Below are positions 10,500-22,556 of a DNA stretch of 64,000 bases, piece by piece (the first letter of the stretch is position 1; every line of letters starts with the position of its first letter). The notes below the pieces were generated by a model that saw only the letters and a program-made list of their open reading frames with translations, was not told the DNA's origin and ran no database searches. Source of the DNA: Enoplosus armatus (Eukaryota > Chordata > Actinopteri > Centrarchiformes > Enoplosidae); the NCBI RefSeq assembly GCF_043641665.1, contig NC_092195.1, forward strand, positions 15,715,774 to 15,779,773. The letters run 5' to 3'. Position numbers and translations under genes: made by a program.

Positions 10500-11390
10500 C
10501 CCTTATTTTCAAAGCACCACAGACCATTATTGGGGTCCCATCTGCCGGCAAAAGACCAGTTCCACTCTCCTCCAATAGGTGAGTAGAAAATTAATCGCAT
10601 CTAATTTCTTATCTGCAAACACATTCAAATGTATTCCCTCTGAAGACTCCTCTAAATCAAATATATAAACCCGGTCCAGGAGCCACCTGGGTCCCTCAGC
10701 ACACCACCACCAATCAGAGAATGCTAAGGACCCACCCGGAGCAGTGCCACAATGATCACAGTAAATGGACGGCTGGGCACACGGAGAGATGCACTGTCAT
10801 CAGTCAAGACTGGCCCTTTGAAATGTCAGCCACTTTGCAGGAATTTGGAGAAACAGGCTTCTTTCTTTCAACACACAAAACTGAGCATTGTTGAGTTCTT
10901 TTAAATAAAGGGTCAAGAGACTTCAGCTGTTGCAAGACGTGAACTTCAATATCACGGTGACTGGAGTTGTGAAGTTTCCCTGTGATTCTAGTCTATTTAT
11001 CTGTTTGTCTTTCTGTCTGGCTCTGTGGTTCCAGACTAAGACAATGACATTTTTGGAGGCAGGTATGTGCCGATGTGTGTTGTGTAAAGACACAGTGATA
11101 TAAAACAGTTCCAATCCTAGTTATGTTAATTCTTTTGCTAAATGTCAAAAAAATATTTCTAGATCAAAATCTCCCTCTTTGCTCTTCCTGTAAAATGTTA
11201 TAAATCTCTGGTGGCTCATCCTGAACTCACATGATTTTATGGTTTTAGGCGACTAGCTAAGCCCGGACTCCATATAAAACAGCGAGTGTTCGTTATACGT
11301 CACATTACACGGCATTAAACATAGTTTACTGTGTGATGTTGTTGTAGAGACGTGTCACCAAGTTTGTTGAGCGTGTGGACCTAAAAAAAG
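10500..11390. other. Intronic sequence, no feature recognised
   Basis: Complex sequence with no recognisable exon or RNA gene. Confidence 0.5.
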
Positions 11391-11392
11391 TA

Positions 11393-11515
11393 TATGATCA
11401 AAAGGTCCACTTTGTAACTTTTCCCAGAGCTTTCAACCACATCTCACGGATTTCATCAGTACATATATGATGACAGGCTGTTACATCTACATATACATCC
11501 ATCTGGTACCATGTG
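11393..11515 (+). mobile_element. Interspersed repeat family F, fragment 1
   Basis: The stretch aaaggtccactttgtaac, then gagctttcaaccacatctca, then atgatgacaggctgttac matches a second copy near 44195-44275 and a repeat I recall from other teleosts. Non-coding. Confidence 0.5.
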
Positions 11516-11527
11516 ACCACATTTTTT

Positions 11528-11725
11528 ATACAAGATGACATCTTCAAATAGCTTGTTTTGTCAAACCAACACTCCAAAACTTCAAGATATTGAGTTTATT
11601 ATCCCACAATACAAAAAAGCATCAAATCCTCATGACTGAGGTGCTGAAACAAGAGAATGGCTGACTTGAAAAATTACTTAAACGCTTAATAAATGATCCA
11701 AATAGTTGCACTCATTTCAGCCCTA
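11528..11725 (+). mobile_element. Interspersed repeat family A, copy at 11.5 kb
   Basis: Carries the family landmarks in order: gatgacatcttcaaat, cttgttttgtc, aaccaacactccaaaac, aagatattgagtttatta and a tail gacttgaaaaattactt. Other copies lie near 16.2, 28.4, 35.8, 43.9 and 61.8 kb. The family ends in GGGCTGCAAC-type inverted termini, which suggests a MITE. Confidence 0.65.
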
Positions 11726-12117
11726 GACCTGAGTTTTGAGTATTTTTATTTGGTGGGAGTAAAAGTTCAGATTTTTCTGTGTCTGTTTTCTAGTTTTCCC
11801 CACCAACAACTATTTATAGGTATTTATAGGAAGCAGCAGCGAACAACACCTCGTGGCCTCGACTGACAATAGCACAACTGCCTGAAAAAGAAGCGCCCCT
11901 CTTCCCTGAATCCTCCTCGGAAAGAAAGATTGTTTACATGCATGTTGTTGTAACCAGCTTCCAAATATATGTGCGTAGGAGGGGTTTTCTATTGTCCTCT
12001 CTTTCCAAACATTATCATAAAAAACAAAACAGTACGTTTACATCTATTATTGATATGTACTGTATAGCTACTGTATTTCAGTTATCATCCTTATGCATTC
12101 AGAAAAAGATACCCCAT

Positions 12118-12121
<4 letters not shown>

Positions 12122-12166
<45 letters not shown>

Positions 12167-12189
12167 GTCTCACACACACACACACACAC
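12122..12189. repeat. Compound (TC)20-(TGTC)-(CA)9 microsatellite
   Basis: TC tract 12122-12162, a TGTCTGTC bridge, then a CA tract 12171-12189. Confidence 0.96.
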
Positions 12190-12293
12190 GATCATTTGAG
12201 AGTGAGTTTGACATCAGCATCAAACACAGAGTATGTCAGCACCGCACGACACTGGAGAGCAGCATGATGTCTGAGACAGTCAGTGCTCCCAGG

Positions 12294-12318
12294 GTGTGTG
12301 TGTGTGTGTGTGTGTGTG
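12294..12318. repeat. (GT)12 microsatellite
   Basis: 25-bp tract, followed by GA-rich sequence. Confidence 0.95.
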
Positions 12319-12809
12319 GGAGAGAGAGAGGAGGTACAGCTGTCAATCACAAGCAGAGAGGCAAGCAAAGCGATACTCTACCCAGTGGGTTCATCAGTAC
12401 TATGTGTCAGTCACACCCTGAGATCACATTGATTGTCTGTCGGCGCCCATCTGAGAGCGTGCGCGTGAGAAAATGAGTGGAGGGGGGCATATTTGGTCCT
12501 GAGAGAAATATCATGGGGAGTGGGATACAAAGGACAAGAAAAATAATGAGAGACTGAGGACGAAACATCCACCATGATGCAATTATGATTCAATTTAGAT
12601 TCCTGCATCAATTATGCAAACATATTCAAGAGTCATGTCAAATATTGATAGGCTCTTCAACTTCTCAAACTGTATTCATTAAGGAGCAAAAACTTAACCC
12701 GGACTTTCTCATTAATCATGGATAGATGTCAGCTGGGGGTCTACATTCAAATTCAGCCAACAGTCCCGAGCCGCCATACCAGCAAAGTTTCTATGTGTCT
12801 GTGCGGATC

Positions 12810-12832
12810 TGTGTGTGTGTGTGTGTGTGTGT
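12810..12832. repeat. (TG)11 microsatellite
   Basis: 23-bp perfect TG tract. Confidence 0.93.
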
Positions 12833-13149
12833 CCACATTCATCTGCTTATCTGTATGTGAGTTACCATGTGGCTGTTGTCAGTGCTGACCCCTGACCCGT
12901 CACGTTTGAGGGTGAGCATGGCTGTAGAGTCGGTGAAGGTAGAGCTGCTGTGTATGCTGGAAAATATGGTGACTAGTGACTGAAGGCCATTATTGTATGA
13001 AAATGGTCAGATGTAAAAGATATTGAGTAAGCAAGTCCTAATGTTGTGTCTATGGCTGTGTATCATCATCACGCTGTGTGGCTCTACAATTGCAATGTGT
13101 CCATCTGTGTGATTTCTGACAAAATTCTACTAAGCCAAAAGCGTTCCTT

Positions 13150-13310
13150 CAGCCTTGTGTTTACTACTCATTAGCAAAATGTTAGCATGTTAACATGCGC
13201 AACTAAGATGGTAAAACAAAGATACCAGCAAAACATCAGTACCTTGTCATTGTGAGCATGTTAGCTTAGTCGCTAGCATGGCTGTAGACTTTCAGTCTTT
13301 CACATTCAGT
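13150..13310 (+). mobile_element. Interspersed repeat family E, fragment 1
   Basis: Shows ttagcatgttaacatgc, then cattgtgagcatgttagc, then gctagcatggctgtagact. These are landmarks of a common teleost repeat (from memory). Another part of that repeat is at 34250-34425. Internally deleted relative to what I recall. Confidence 0.5.
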
Positions 13311-13528
13311 TTCTATACTGGTGCCAATACAATACCTGAGTTTCTGTACCAACAGCAAAGCCTCACATTCAGGAATGTTTTTTTGACTAAGCGTCATTTA
13401 TTTTTCTTCTTTATTCTCGCTTGTTTGTTTGTTTGTCTCTAAATGAAGGTAAAATAAACGAAATATTATTAACAAATACCAAAATAATAATAAACATAAA
13501 AAATATGACCAACTTTAATACAGAAACT

Positions 13529-13529
<1 letters not shown>

Positions 13530-13565
<36 letters not shown>
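13530..13565. repeat. (TAA)12 microsatellite
   Basis: 36-bp perfect trinucleotide tract, the only long trinucleotide array noted in the window. Confidence 0.95.
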
Positions 13566-13730
13566 GGCATGAACCTTTGTGTGTATTCTGTTGTGTCTGT
13601 TGTCTGTCTACATTCCTTCATTCATTTCACATTCCCCTTCGGCTACAACCGCTGCATCTCAGTCATGTGACAGACCTCTGAAGGGCTAACCTGGTCTCAT
13701 TTGACTGAACTTAGGCTCCAAAGCTGGGTG

Positions 13731-13757
13731 GGGTCACGACGCACGGGTCAAAGGTCA
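13731..13757 (+). promoter_or_regulatory. DR1 nuclear-receptor motif with an extra half-site
   Basis: GGGTCAAAGGTCA at 13745-13757 is a direct repeat of the AGGTCA-type half-site with one-base spacing, the form bound by HNF4, COUP-TF and RXR/PPAR. A further GGGTCA half-site lies just upstream at 13731-13736. Function is inference. Confidence 0.4.
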
Positions 13758-14113
13758 ACTCCGGTCCCCACCCTGAGGAACAAAAGGGAGGACTAAGCCT
13801 TTCAGTGATGGTCTTGGTGGCTTAGATTTAGGCTGACTGGGGGAGTCGTGCTGTCTGTGTGTGTTACTGGGTTATTGTGTTTCTGCGTGTCTGCAAAATA
13901 GTTATGTCAGTGCAGTTGTGTGTTCAGTGGGTGCACATACCTTTATTTTATGATATAAAGTTTGTTTCTCTCTGTCTGCATGCAAAGTGGTGAGATTTCA
14001 TGTTCATGTCAGACCACATATGTCTCTGTGTGTTTGTGTGTGTGGTAACTGCGATGATGAACCCAAAGTGCAAACCTACTGCAGGCTTCCCCCAGAGCGC
14101 TGCACTTGGCTGG

Positions 14114-14116
<3 letters not shown>

Positions 14117-14154
<38 letters not shown>
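14117..14154. repeat. (GT)19 microsatellite
   Basis: 38-bp perfect tract. It generates the spurious Cys-Val open frames around it. Confidence 0.97.
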
Positions 14155-14156
<2 letters not shown>

Positions 14157-14159
14157 AGG

Positions 14160-16190
14160 GAACAGCTGTTCTCCAGTGCTACATGGGGAGGTCAGGGGGA
14201 GACATGGACGAGCTACAGCTGTGGCCCCGGGGCTTGTGGGAACTGTGGCTTGAACAACGTGGGAGAGGAGAGGAGGCAAGAGGAAGAGAAGAGATTCAAT
14301 GGGAAAAAGATAACTTTACAAGCTGAGACAAGAGGAGACGGCCAAATGAGGCTGCAAAGGACAACAAAAACGAGCAGAGAAGACACGACAAGTATAAAAG
14401 AAATGACAAAGGAAAAGCAGACGTCCCTCTGCGCTCAAGTCATCTGGAGCAGCAAAAGCAGCAGAGACCAGCAGGCGACGTGGACCGCGGCGTGTTTTGG
14501 CCACAAGGTCATCGCAGAGAGACACGTGATGAGAGGCACGTACAACTGAGGCAGATCCAGACCCATCAACCACAGCCACTTAGCATTCTGAGTAAAGCCC
14601 TCATGTTTAAGAAAATGAATCACGGTCATAAGCTCATAAACAAGTTGACTTTCCTGGTAGAGAATTGTCCCACTGGCCACGATTGCAGAGTAAGTCGAAT
14701 AAAGACCCACTATTGGAGATAATGCTTATTTCGGGACAGCACATAATGTGATAAGTCTGAGAAATCACTTTATAGTTTTGCACAGACAATCATGAGCTGC
14801 GGTTGAGAGCAGAGGCCCTGCTCCAACAGAGAGAAACTAGCGGCAGAGAAAAGGGGGCTGACAGTGAAAACTAATAAGCCTTGTGCAACGGGAGAGAAAT
14901 GGGCTCATCTCTCCGAGGCACCAAGAAAAACTATTGGAGCTGTTGTACACCATTTCCAAGAACAAAAAAAAAAAAACGCCTCATCTATGCTGAAACCCAA
15001 CACTAAATCCTTTCTGCCTGACAGATTCGGCAAAAGAATAATATCTGCAGCAAGAATAATATTTGCAGCCTACATTATAGAAGCATATGAGGGAATAGAG
15101 CAAGAGATGGAACTAGGCCAAAAGCCAATTTATGGCTTTGGTGGAACCCTTCAAAAAAGAGAGAGAGAAAGAGAGAGAGAGTTGTTCAAGGTGCTACTTA
15201 AAATCTTCTCTGAAAACTCTCTCATCCACTCACTTGCAAGCCTCAATTAACAACTGCCGATTGCCATCTGTGAGGCAACTGAAACCTAAAATCATTAAAA
15301 GTCTGCAAAGATTAAAAGCAGGCGTAGGTGTAAGAAAAAAAAAAAGGAACATGGGAGGAAAAGAAAAGACAGGAGCTGAGTTCTCAGACATGAATGTTAG
15401 AAGTGACCTTTGTGGAAAGTGGTTTGACTCTGAGCTTTTGTGTTAAGTGAAATAATTGAACTGAATCTGTTACTGATAATGAAAAGCACACAAGGCTGCA
15501 AAGTAGCTGTTTGTGAGGTGTGTGGTGTGTGTGCATCTTTCTCTCTAATAATATGTATATGACATACTGTGTGTGTGAGATTAGGTTTCAGTTGGAGGGG
15601 TGTTGGAGGGTTAGATTCAATAAATAATATCCTAGCAACATGCTCGTTATAATAAGATAGATTTCCTGTAACTGACAAACTGATACTCACATGTGTTCAG
15701 TAAGTGTAAAGCTTTTGTTAAGGGTCACACATGGATGAACACAAAAACAAAACAAGAGGATGTAGGCATTTTCAAGCCAGAGTGTCACCTCTCTACCCAG
15801 CGAGGCTTTACTCAGATCTTTATACAAGAGCAGTACAGAGAGTGATGCACATGAGGCGGCTGTTAATCTTGTGCCAACTCATATCTGTATGCACCGTCAA
15901 AGCCGTGACATGTCTGTTGTCAGGATGGTTCTGCACCAGCGCCACAGGGAATCTTTATCTACATTTACTGTGCCAGGGAGTCGACAAGTTCAAGGAAGCC
16001 AACTAGTTTTCTTTTTAATGCAACCTGGAATTAAAGAGAGATGCAATGCAACGGTGTTTTAATTAAGAAGAGACACTGGCAAGATCACTGCACACTGTAA
16101 TACTACCATGTTATTGTGTTAGTAACTTAACACAGTTGAGTTGTACCATCCACTCCTCTCTCATAACTGACCACAAATCATGCTGCATCT
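14160..16190. other. Intronic sequence, purine-rich patches
   Basis: GA-rich stretches at about 14260-14300 and 15157-15181, and A runs near 14966 and 15338. Several open frames are explained by this purine bias. No exon recognised. Confidence 0.5.
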
Positions 16191-16196
16191 CAGTTT

Positions 16197-16570
16197 AGGG
16201 CTGCAACCGCCATTTATTTTCTCAATTAATCGATTATTTGGCCAATAAAATTGTGAAAAAACGCCCATCACTATTTCCAAAAAGCCCAAGGTGACGTCTT
16301 CAAATTCCTCGTTTTGTCTGACCAACCATCCGAACAACAAAGATTTTCAATTAACCATCACAGAAAGAAAATCCTCACAAATGAGACGCTAGAAATGGAG
16401 AATGTTTGGCATTTTTGCTTGAAAAATGACTGAAACGATCGATCAAGTATCAAGTTGCCTATTATGTTTCTGTTCTTTTCTGTTCGTCTATTTCAAATTG
16501 CTTGTCTTGTCCTACCAAAACCCAAAGATATTCAGTTTATTATGCATAGAAGAAGTACTTAACCCCCACA
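16197..16570 (+). mobile_element. Interspersed repeat family A, copy at 16.2 kb plus fragment
   Basis: Starts agggctgcaacc, then aattaatcgattatttgg, then cccaaggtgacgtcttcaaa, then cttgaaaaatgactgaaac, ending near 16460. A second partial copy in the same orientation (acccaaagatattcagttta) follows at 16495-16570. This is the least degraded copy in the window. Confidence 0.7.
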
Positions 16571-16574
16571 AGTT

Positions 16575-18151
16575 AATGTGAGTAAATGAGATTTTGCTCT
16601 GAAATTGCGCTGCCATAAATGCAGGGGTGACTGAGCCCTAATGCAGGTGAAACAGTGCAAACCCGTCATTGTACTGTGAAAAAAACACATCCAATAACTT
16701 TAAGATATTTGATTACTATCATAGTCCTTCTGCCTTTGACACGAGTCCTAACTTTTTGTTAAACTCAACGGCTTTTAAAATGTAGAGAAAAGTTTCTGTC
16801 CTTTGAACAAAATCTGTATTCTTAACAAAAGCCCTCTTTTCTAATATAATATGAATGAAGCAAGACTGAACAAAAAGAGGCGCTTCTTGGTGAGAATCAC
16901 GGGCTCGACACTTGAAATCTAACGACACATGCCGGCATACGTCTGCGCTGTGGGACATTCCTTCACATTCCTCCCTGATCTCTCGTTTTCTGACTTCTCC
17001 AAATGCTGTCTCACTATCTGCCTTTTTTTTCTCTACATGTCTCTGTCTCTGAGTATCTTTCTCTATATCCGTCTTTTCTCAGGGTTAGTATTTCCCTCTG
17101 TGGCTGCCTTTATATCTGTCTGTCTCTCAGGGATGTGATGAGGACAACAGAAAAAGAGATGAGAAACTGTTTGACGCCGATGAATAGGTGCGCTTGTGTC
17201 CAAAAAAGATTTTAGAGAGAAGAAAAGAAAAAAAACCTGTTGTCACTCATGCCTCGTATCTCAGTTTACACATGACATTCAGGAGTGTCTCACAAGGGAA
17301 AGAGCTCTCGTCTCTCGATGTGGACAGTGCTGAGACATTTTTAATGCCAGGCATAAGTGGAATGCCGGATTAATCGTATCTGGATACAATCTGGGTACCG
17401 GACAAATGTCAATGTGAGGTGTAAAGGGGGCCTCAGTCTTTCTTTTTTTCCCCTCATTCTCTTTGCCATTGAGAAGCGCTGCTCTCAGGCATTTCTGCAG
17501 TGCAGCGGAGCAGAGAGCCAGCCTTCTCCTCTTGTACCTGTAACAGAGGGATATTGTTGCAACAGAACCATGACTTCAGTTACCAAAGCATTCCTGCCTC
17601 TTCATTTCAAAGACAGAAACGTTAAAAAAAAAGGTAAGGTGAGGTGGGAGAGGGGAGAGGACAAATAGGTACGAAATAACAAGGTGCAGAAAAGAGGGAG
17701 AGGAGCGAGGAGGAGGGAAATATTAGCGGCAATTGCGGCGTGACTTTCTCAACTCGCATGTTTAGCAGAATATCAAAGAGCAGCGTGGCAAACAAGGACA
17801 CATTTTTATTCAGGCAGACACACACGCGATGAGCTTCAACACCTTATTATGCAGGCACACACTCAGACACATCACTTCTCTTAAATTCAACAATGGCCGT
17901 CTTTTCCTCCGGCCAAAGAGGGTGGAGGAGAATAATCTGGCCGCTTTGATCTGACTCAGTGAGAGAATGTCATCTCCAATCCGAGCATGTAATTCTCTCC
18001 AGTGGGACGCCGGGGCAGCAGCTTTGTGTTGTTAGTCACCCGCTCTGGCAATGGCACACTTTCTACTTCCTGAAAGTCATAACAATCCCACCACTGCTGC
18101 TGCATTAACCATCCGCGACAAATGAACCTCCGTCTGGCAAACGAGTCAGAA

Positions 18152-18194
<43 letters not shown>

Positions 18195-20310
18195 CTACGG
18201 TTTGATGCATGTTATACTCACTCAGCTCAGGCAACAATTTCGTTAATGTGCTCACACATATGGGACATTGCTTGTCTTAGTTTAAAACATTGTATATTCA
18301 TTCAGTAAATCATTTCGTGAATACACAATCTCTATTACGTATGCGCACACATTTCCCCGTCCCGTACACACATACATAAAAAACAATTTTAAGAGCTGGG
18401 ACACCATTTAATCCCACAGTAATGGATTTACCTCCAACTGAGAGTCCAATTACAGGAGCTATAAATGCTAATGGTAGTGCTAATCATAACAAATAGCATC
18501 ATGGTTTAAAACTGCTAGCTAGGACACGGTGCTTGGTTTACTCCGGCAACGGCGCCGCGCAATTACAGCTAAACACATAAACCGGGCGTCTCCAGCTGAT
18601 CTAATCTGTTATCACAACAACTCCTGTCTCTCTACTCATCACTTTCTCCCCCAAAAACATGTCTGACAATCTCTCACCTTCTTATTTTCCCTCTTTCTCA
18701 ATCTCTACTCCTTTAAAAGTCTAGCAGAGTTGTTTACATATCAAACACAGACACAAACATTGGCAGTCCAATATTCACTCTACTTGTACTTGTTATTATC
18801 TATAGATGTTCCACTATATTCAAAAGCAAGTCGCTAACTTTGTCTTTTTGCTTTTTGGTGTGACTGCCTCCTTATGTATTAGCTTAATTTTTACTGGCGG
18901 GGTCCGCCTTTCCCATGCAGGACTCAAATTGTGTAACCACACGGAAGAGATTCACAGGAAACGATGCATACATGTACTGGATTGAATACAGAAGACAAAA
19001 AAAATGAGTGTGTGCATATCGAATTATGGGGAAGACAACATGCTATCATGAGTTCAGTATTACCTGTTGTTTATTAAAACAACATGACGTGATAAATCCG
19101 TCCACCCCATGGTTGGTTTGGCTGCACTGTAAACAGATGTACAAGTTGCTTTGCTGCTTAATACATACATTTATCATTTCGAATGAAACTCTGGGAGCCT
19201 GTATAAATAAAACACATTTACTGTTTCCACCAGAAACCACAGGTGTCTCTAAATCAACTACAATCGTAAGGATTACACATCAATATTGCAATTTCCAGAA
19301 CAAATTATTGTTTTCTACTGGCTTTATTCTCTCATAAAACTTAATTTCCAAGTCTTTAACGCTGTAGGCAGAAGTGATGAGTAGAAGGTGGAGTGTTGAT
19401 TGATTTAGCCTTCGTAATACTGCAATTACTTTTGGCTATTTGGAAGAGAAAATGTTATATGGAAAATGTCATATGTCAATGTCATGTCAAAAAGATCATC
19501 AGTCTGCTCTGGTCATCAATCCAGCCTGAATATCTCTGGCTCTCCTCCCATCCTCAATGTTAACTGGGTCATCTGTGGGAGAGGCATGGTGCTCTCCTGA
19601 GACTTGCACTAACTCACACATGCACACACACGTACACACACGTGCCTTCAGTTGGAGTAGTTCAAAGGAGCCCAATAAAACATTTACAACGTGGTTAAGC
19701 CCCCCCCTCCCACCCCCCTTCGCTCTCAATCTGCTTCTTTGGCTTGTTTTCCTTCTCCCTCAGTCTCTCTCCCATGATTCTCCGCACTGTTACGAGTCTG
19801 GTCTTCTCTCAGAGTCTCGTCCGTTTCTTTCTCTCGGCTCTGTGAATGACCCTGGGTTAAACACATTTAATTAGCGCTTACAGGATCTACACGCCCCCTC
19901 CTACTGGCAGCTTACAGACGAGCCCCCTGGACTAACCAGCTCGTACTGCATGTGTGTGTGCGTGTGTGTATACACTGTGTACGTGTGTGGGTTTGTTTGC
20001 TTTACAAGTTGAGATGGTATGGTAGTAGATGATGTCAGCTTTCACATGGGCACATGTACACTTTCCTCAGGCTTGATAATTACACTGGTCTGGGCCAAGG
20101 TCTTGTAGCACTGAAAACAAATGAACACACACAGACCAGAGTCTTGTGTGAGACCAGCAGCGCTCTCCTCTCTCCAACCTAAAGGCCTTCTTCTTTCCTC
20201 ATATTACACTCAGCCACAGAGGAGCCGTTTGCTTTGAAACGTGCAGCTTCTGTCAAAGTTTCTGCTGTGCAAGACACAGCAACACATCGCAGTGTCAATA
20301 TATACACAAG
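16575..20310. other. Intronic sequence, mixed
   Basis: Pyrimidine-rich at about 16965-17110 and 19690-19830, and CA-rich near 19610-19645. Homeodomain-like TAAT cores occur near 18400-18500, but no clear cluster. No exon recognised. Confidence 0.5.
18155..18192. repeat. (CA)19 microsatellite
   Basis: 38-bp perfect CA tract. Confidence 0.97.
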
Positions 20311-20315
20311 CACAT

Positions 20316-20645
20316 GGTGGTCTTTCATGTTTTTGACAGTGAGAGTGAACAGTTATCTGGAGAGGCACATTCAATATGCTTAAAGGGAATGTTCAAAGAC
20401 TGGGGGGGTGGGGGGGGGGGGTGCCTGGCCATGTCATAATGATGGCATCAAGGTTATTTCAGGTTGGGCTCCAGACTGAGCTTGAGCCACAAGGGTCTAA
20501 TGAAAGATGCTATCACTAAATTGCTGGAGTAGCCCTTTAAAAACAGCACTAAGAAACAACACTGCATCCCAGGGTGGTCTTTCATGATTCTGACGTTGAG
20601 CATGAGCAGTTTTGGGGGAAACACGTGGGTAATGCTTTTATAGCT
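20316..20645 (+). repeat. Direct repeat pair around a poly-G tract
   Basis: The motif ggtggtctttcatg plus diverged flanking sequence occurs at 20316 and again at 20573, an offset of 257 bp. Between them lies a G-run (20402-20422, one T interruption). Could be two members of a dispersed repeat or an old local duplication. Confidence 0.5.
20402..20422 (+). repeat. Poly-G tract
   Basis: 21-bp G-run with a single T, able in principle to form a G-quadruplex on the plus strand. Confidence 0.9.
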
Positions 20646-21732
20646 GTATAATTAAACACTAACAAATTGCAAGATGTTTACTGTAGATAAGTCTATAATC
20701 TGTAATTTTGTCAGTGTACAGCAGGTGAAATTTGTCTACAGGCAAGCATACAATTCAACAAATATGAAGAATAAAATTTCCAATAATAGTGAATGAATGT
20801 TTATGAGGGTTTAAATGGTGCAGCTCTTTCAAGGAAATTCCTATTTTCTATTTTCTTTCTTTCTGGGAAACTTCTAAGGAAATTATGGATCAGAAAGATT
20901 GTTACCAACACATGGTACAAGCTTACAGAGGAGACAGAAAGACATATAGTCCACCAATAAGCAGCGTATTTCAGATAATGAGTGGAAGCTCTTGGTAGAA
21001 CAGTACAGCAGATTTTTTCCTGAGGGTAATCAAGACAAAAACAGGAAATTTGGTTAAACAAAAACAGCTATTCTTGCCAAATTACAGCAGCATCATTTTG
21101 TGTTTTCAAATCAGAATAAAAACTTACAAAACAAAAACAGAAAATTCATGTTTTTGCCTTTGCTAGAAAACCAGAGACGCGAAACAAATCACCCACTTGG
21201 TTTTTCGAAATGAGAAAAGAGCAATTTACCAGACAAGATGAGAGAAAATAAAGCTGTGGCGCTCTGTTTGAAAGCTGATGCAATCTACTTTGCAGTGGAA
21301 CATCTGGGGAAATAAAAAGGTCACACAGATTTATATTTAGATGCCGCAGGGAGAAATATGCTCCTCCACTCTGCTCTGCACCCACAAGCTAACAATGGCC
21401 CGCTATGAAGAACCAAATTAATGTCGTGTTAATGGCAACCCACTGTACTGCTAATAGCTGCTAGTTTTGTTTCTGACAGTCTGACATAAAAGGCAAGACA
21501 CTCTGGTGGGATCAACACATGTTAGCTTTGATGCTAGGAGGATAAAAGCTCTGTATTCTAATTTTGATATAACCTGAAAGGAAGAAGCAGTTTGAGGTGT
21601 GTCTTTACTTTCAGCTATCGCAAGTGTGAGGTTTTAGGGTTACAGGACAGCAGTGGCTTTTTAGAAAGCAACATTTTTATCCTTTATGTGAACAAGGCAC
21701 TAACAGAGAAAAACATCAACTCATCAGTGTAC
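20646..21732. other. Intronic sequence, no feature recognised
   Basis: AT-rich, complex sequence. Minus-strand open frames at 20801-21061 and 21146-21385 match no family I know. Confidence 0.5.
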
Positions 21733-22040
21733 TTTCTTGCCGACAGTTCGGTGAGAATATTGATACTAATTTCAGGTATGTACGGTAAATATGAAGCTGC
21801 TGCTAGCAGCTGGTTAGCTTAGCTTAGCACAAAGATGCCTTTAATGTGTTTTATTTAATTAGTGAGCTTTAGGGGTGATGGTAGGCCTGTTAGCTTTGGA
21901 CAGAGTCAGGCCGTTTCCCCCTACTCTTAGTGCTAAGCTAAGCTGACTGGCTGCTTGCAGTAGCTTCACATTTACCATACAGACATTAAAAGTCTTATCA
22001 GCTCTCTGCAAGAATGAAGTATTCCTTTCGTGTTTCAGGG
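21733..22040. mobile_element. Two interspersed repeats (family D) head to head
   Basis: A forward copy (about 21733-21842: cttgccgacagttcggtgag, cggtaaatatgaagctgc, ttagcttagcttagcac) is followed by a reverse-complement copy (about 21846-22040). The arms 21776-21830 and 21930-21984 are inverted complements over about 55 bp with few mismatches. The reverse copy also carries the downstream landmark agtgagctttaggggtg. I recall this family as common in percomorphs. Non-coding. Confidence 0.7.
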
Positions 22041-22556
22041 TGGATTTATCCTTCAATGAAAAAGCAGTAAAACATGTTCAACTGCTTCCCTTTTCTTACA
22101 GTAAACACATCTAAGGTTTATTCATTAAAGCAGAGTTAAACACTTCCTTTCTTTTTTACCACTGAGAGCTTCATTTTCATGTCGTCCATCTTCGATGTAA
22201 CATTAACCTTTCCTCTAACCTAGGGGTAATGTTAGCTTAGAAGACAACTGACATTAAAGGCTTGTTTAGCTGTAGGTACACGAACATTAGCTATTTGCTG
22301 ATGGCACTGCCTGGCGTTAACGTCTTTCCTCTCACTGCAGAAGCAGAGATCTCATCAGTCTTCTTTATGACTATTTGTGTTGGAAATCAAACCCTTGGGG
22401 ACCACTCTGATACTTGAGAGAGCGGTAAAATATATAGCAAATATGCAGAAGGAGAATGAGACTAACACCACGGGGACTAGGCTGAGGAGAAAGCCAGGGA
22501 ACATTTCAGGCAAATACAGGATTAATTGGGGTGCATGAAAACACCCGAGGGCGCCC

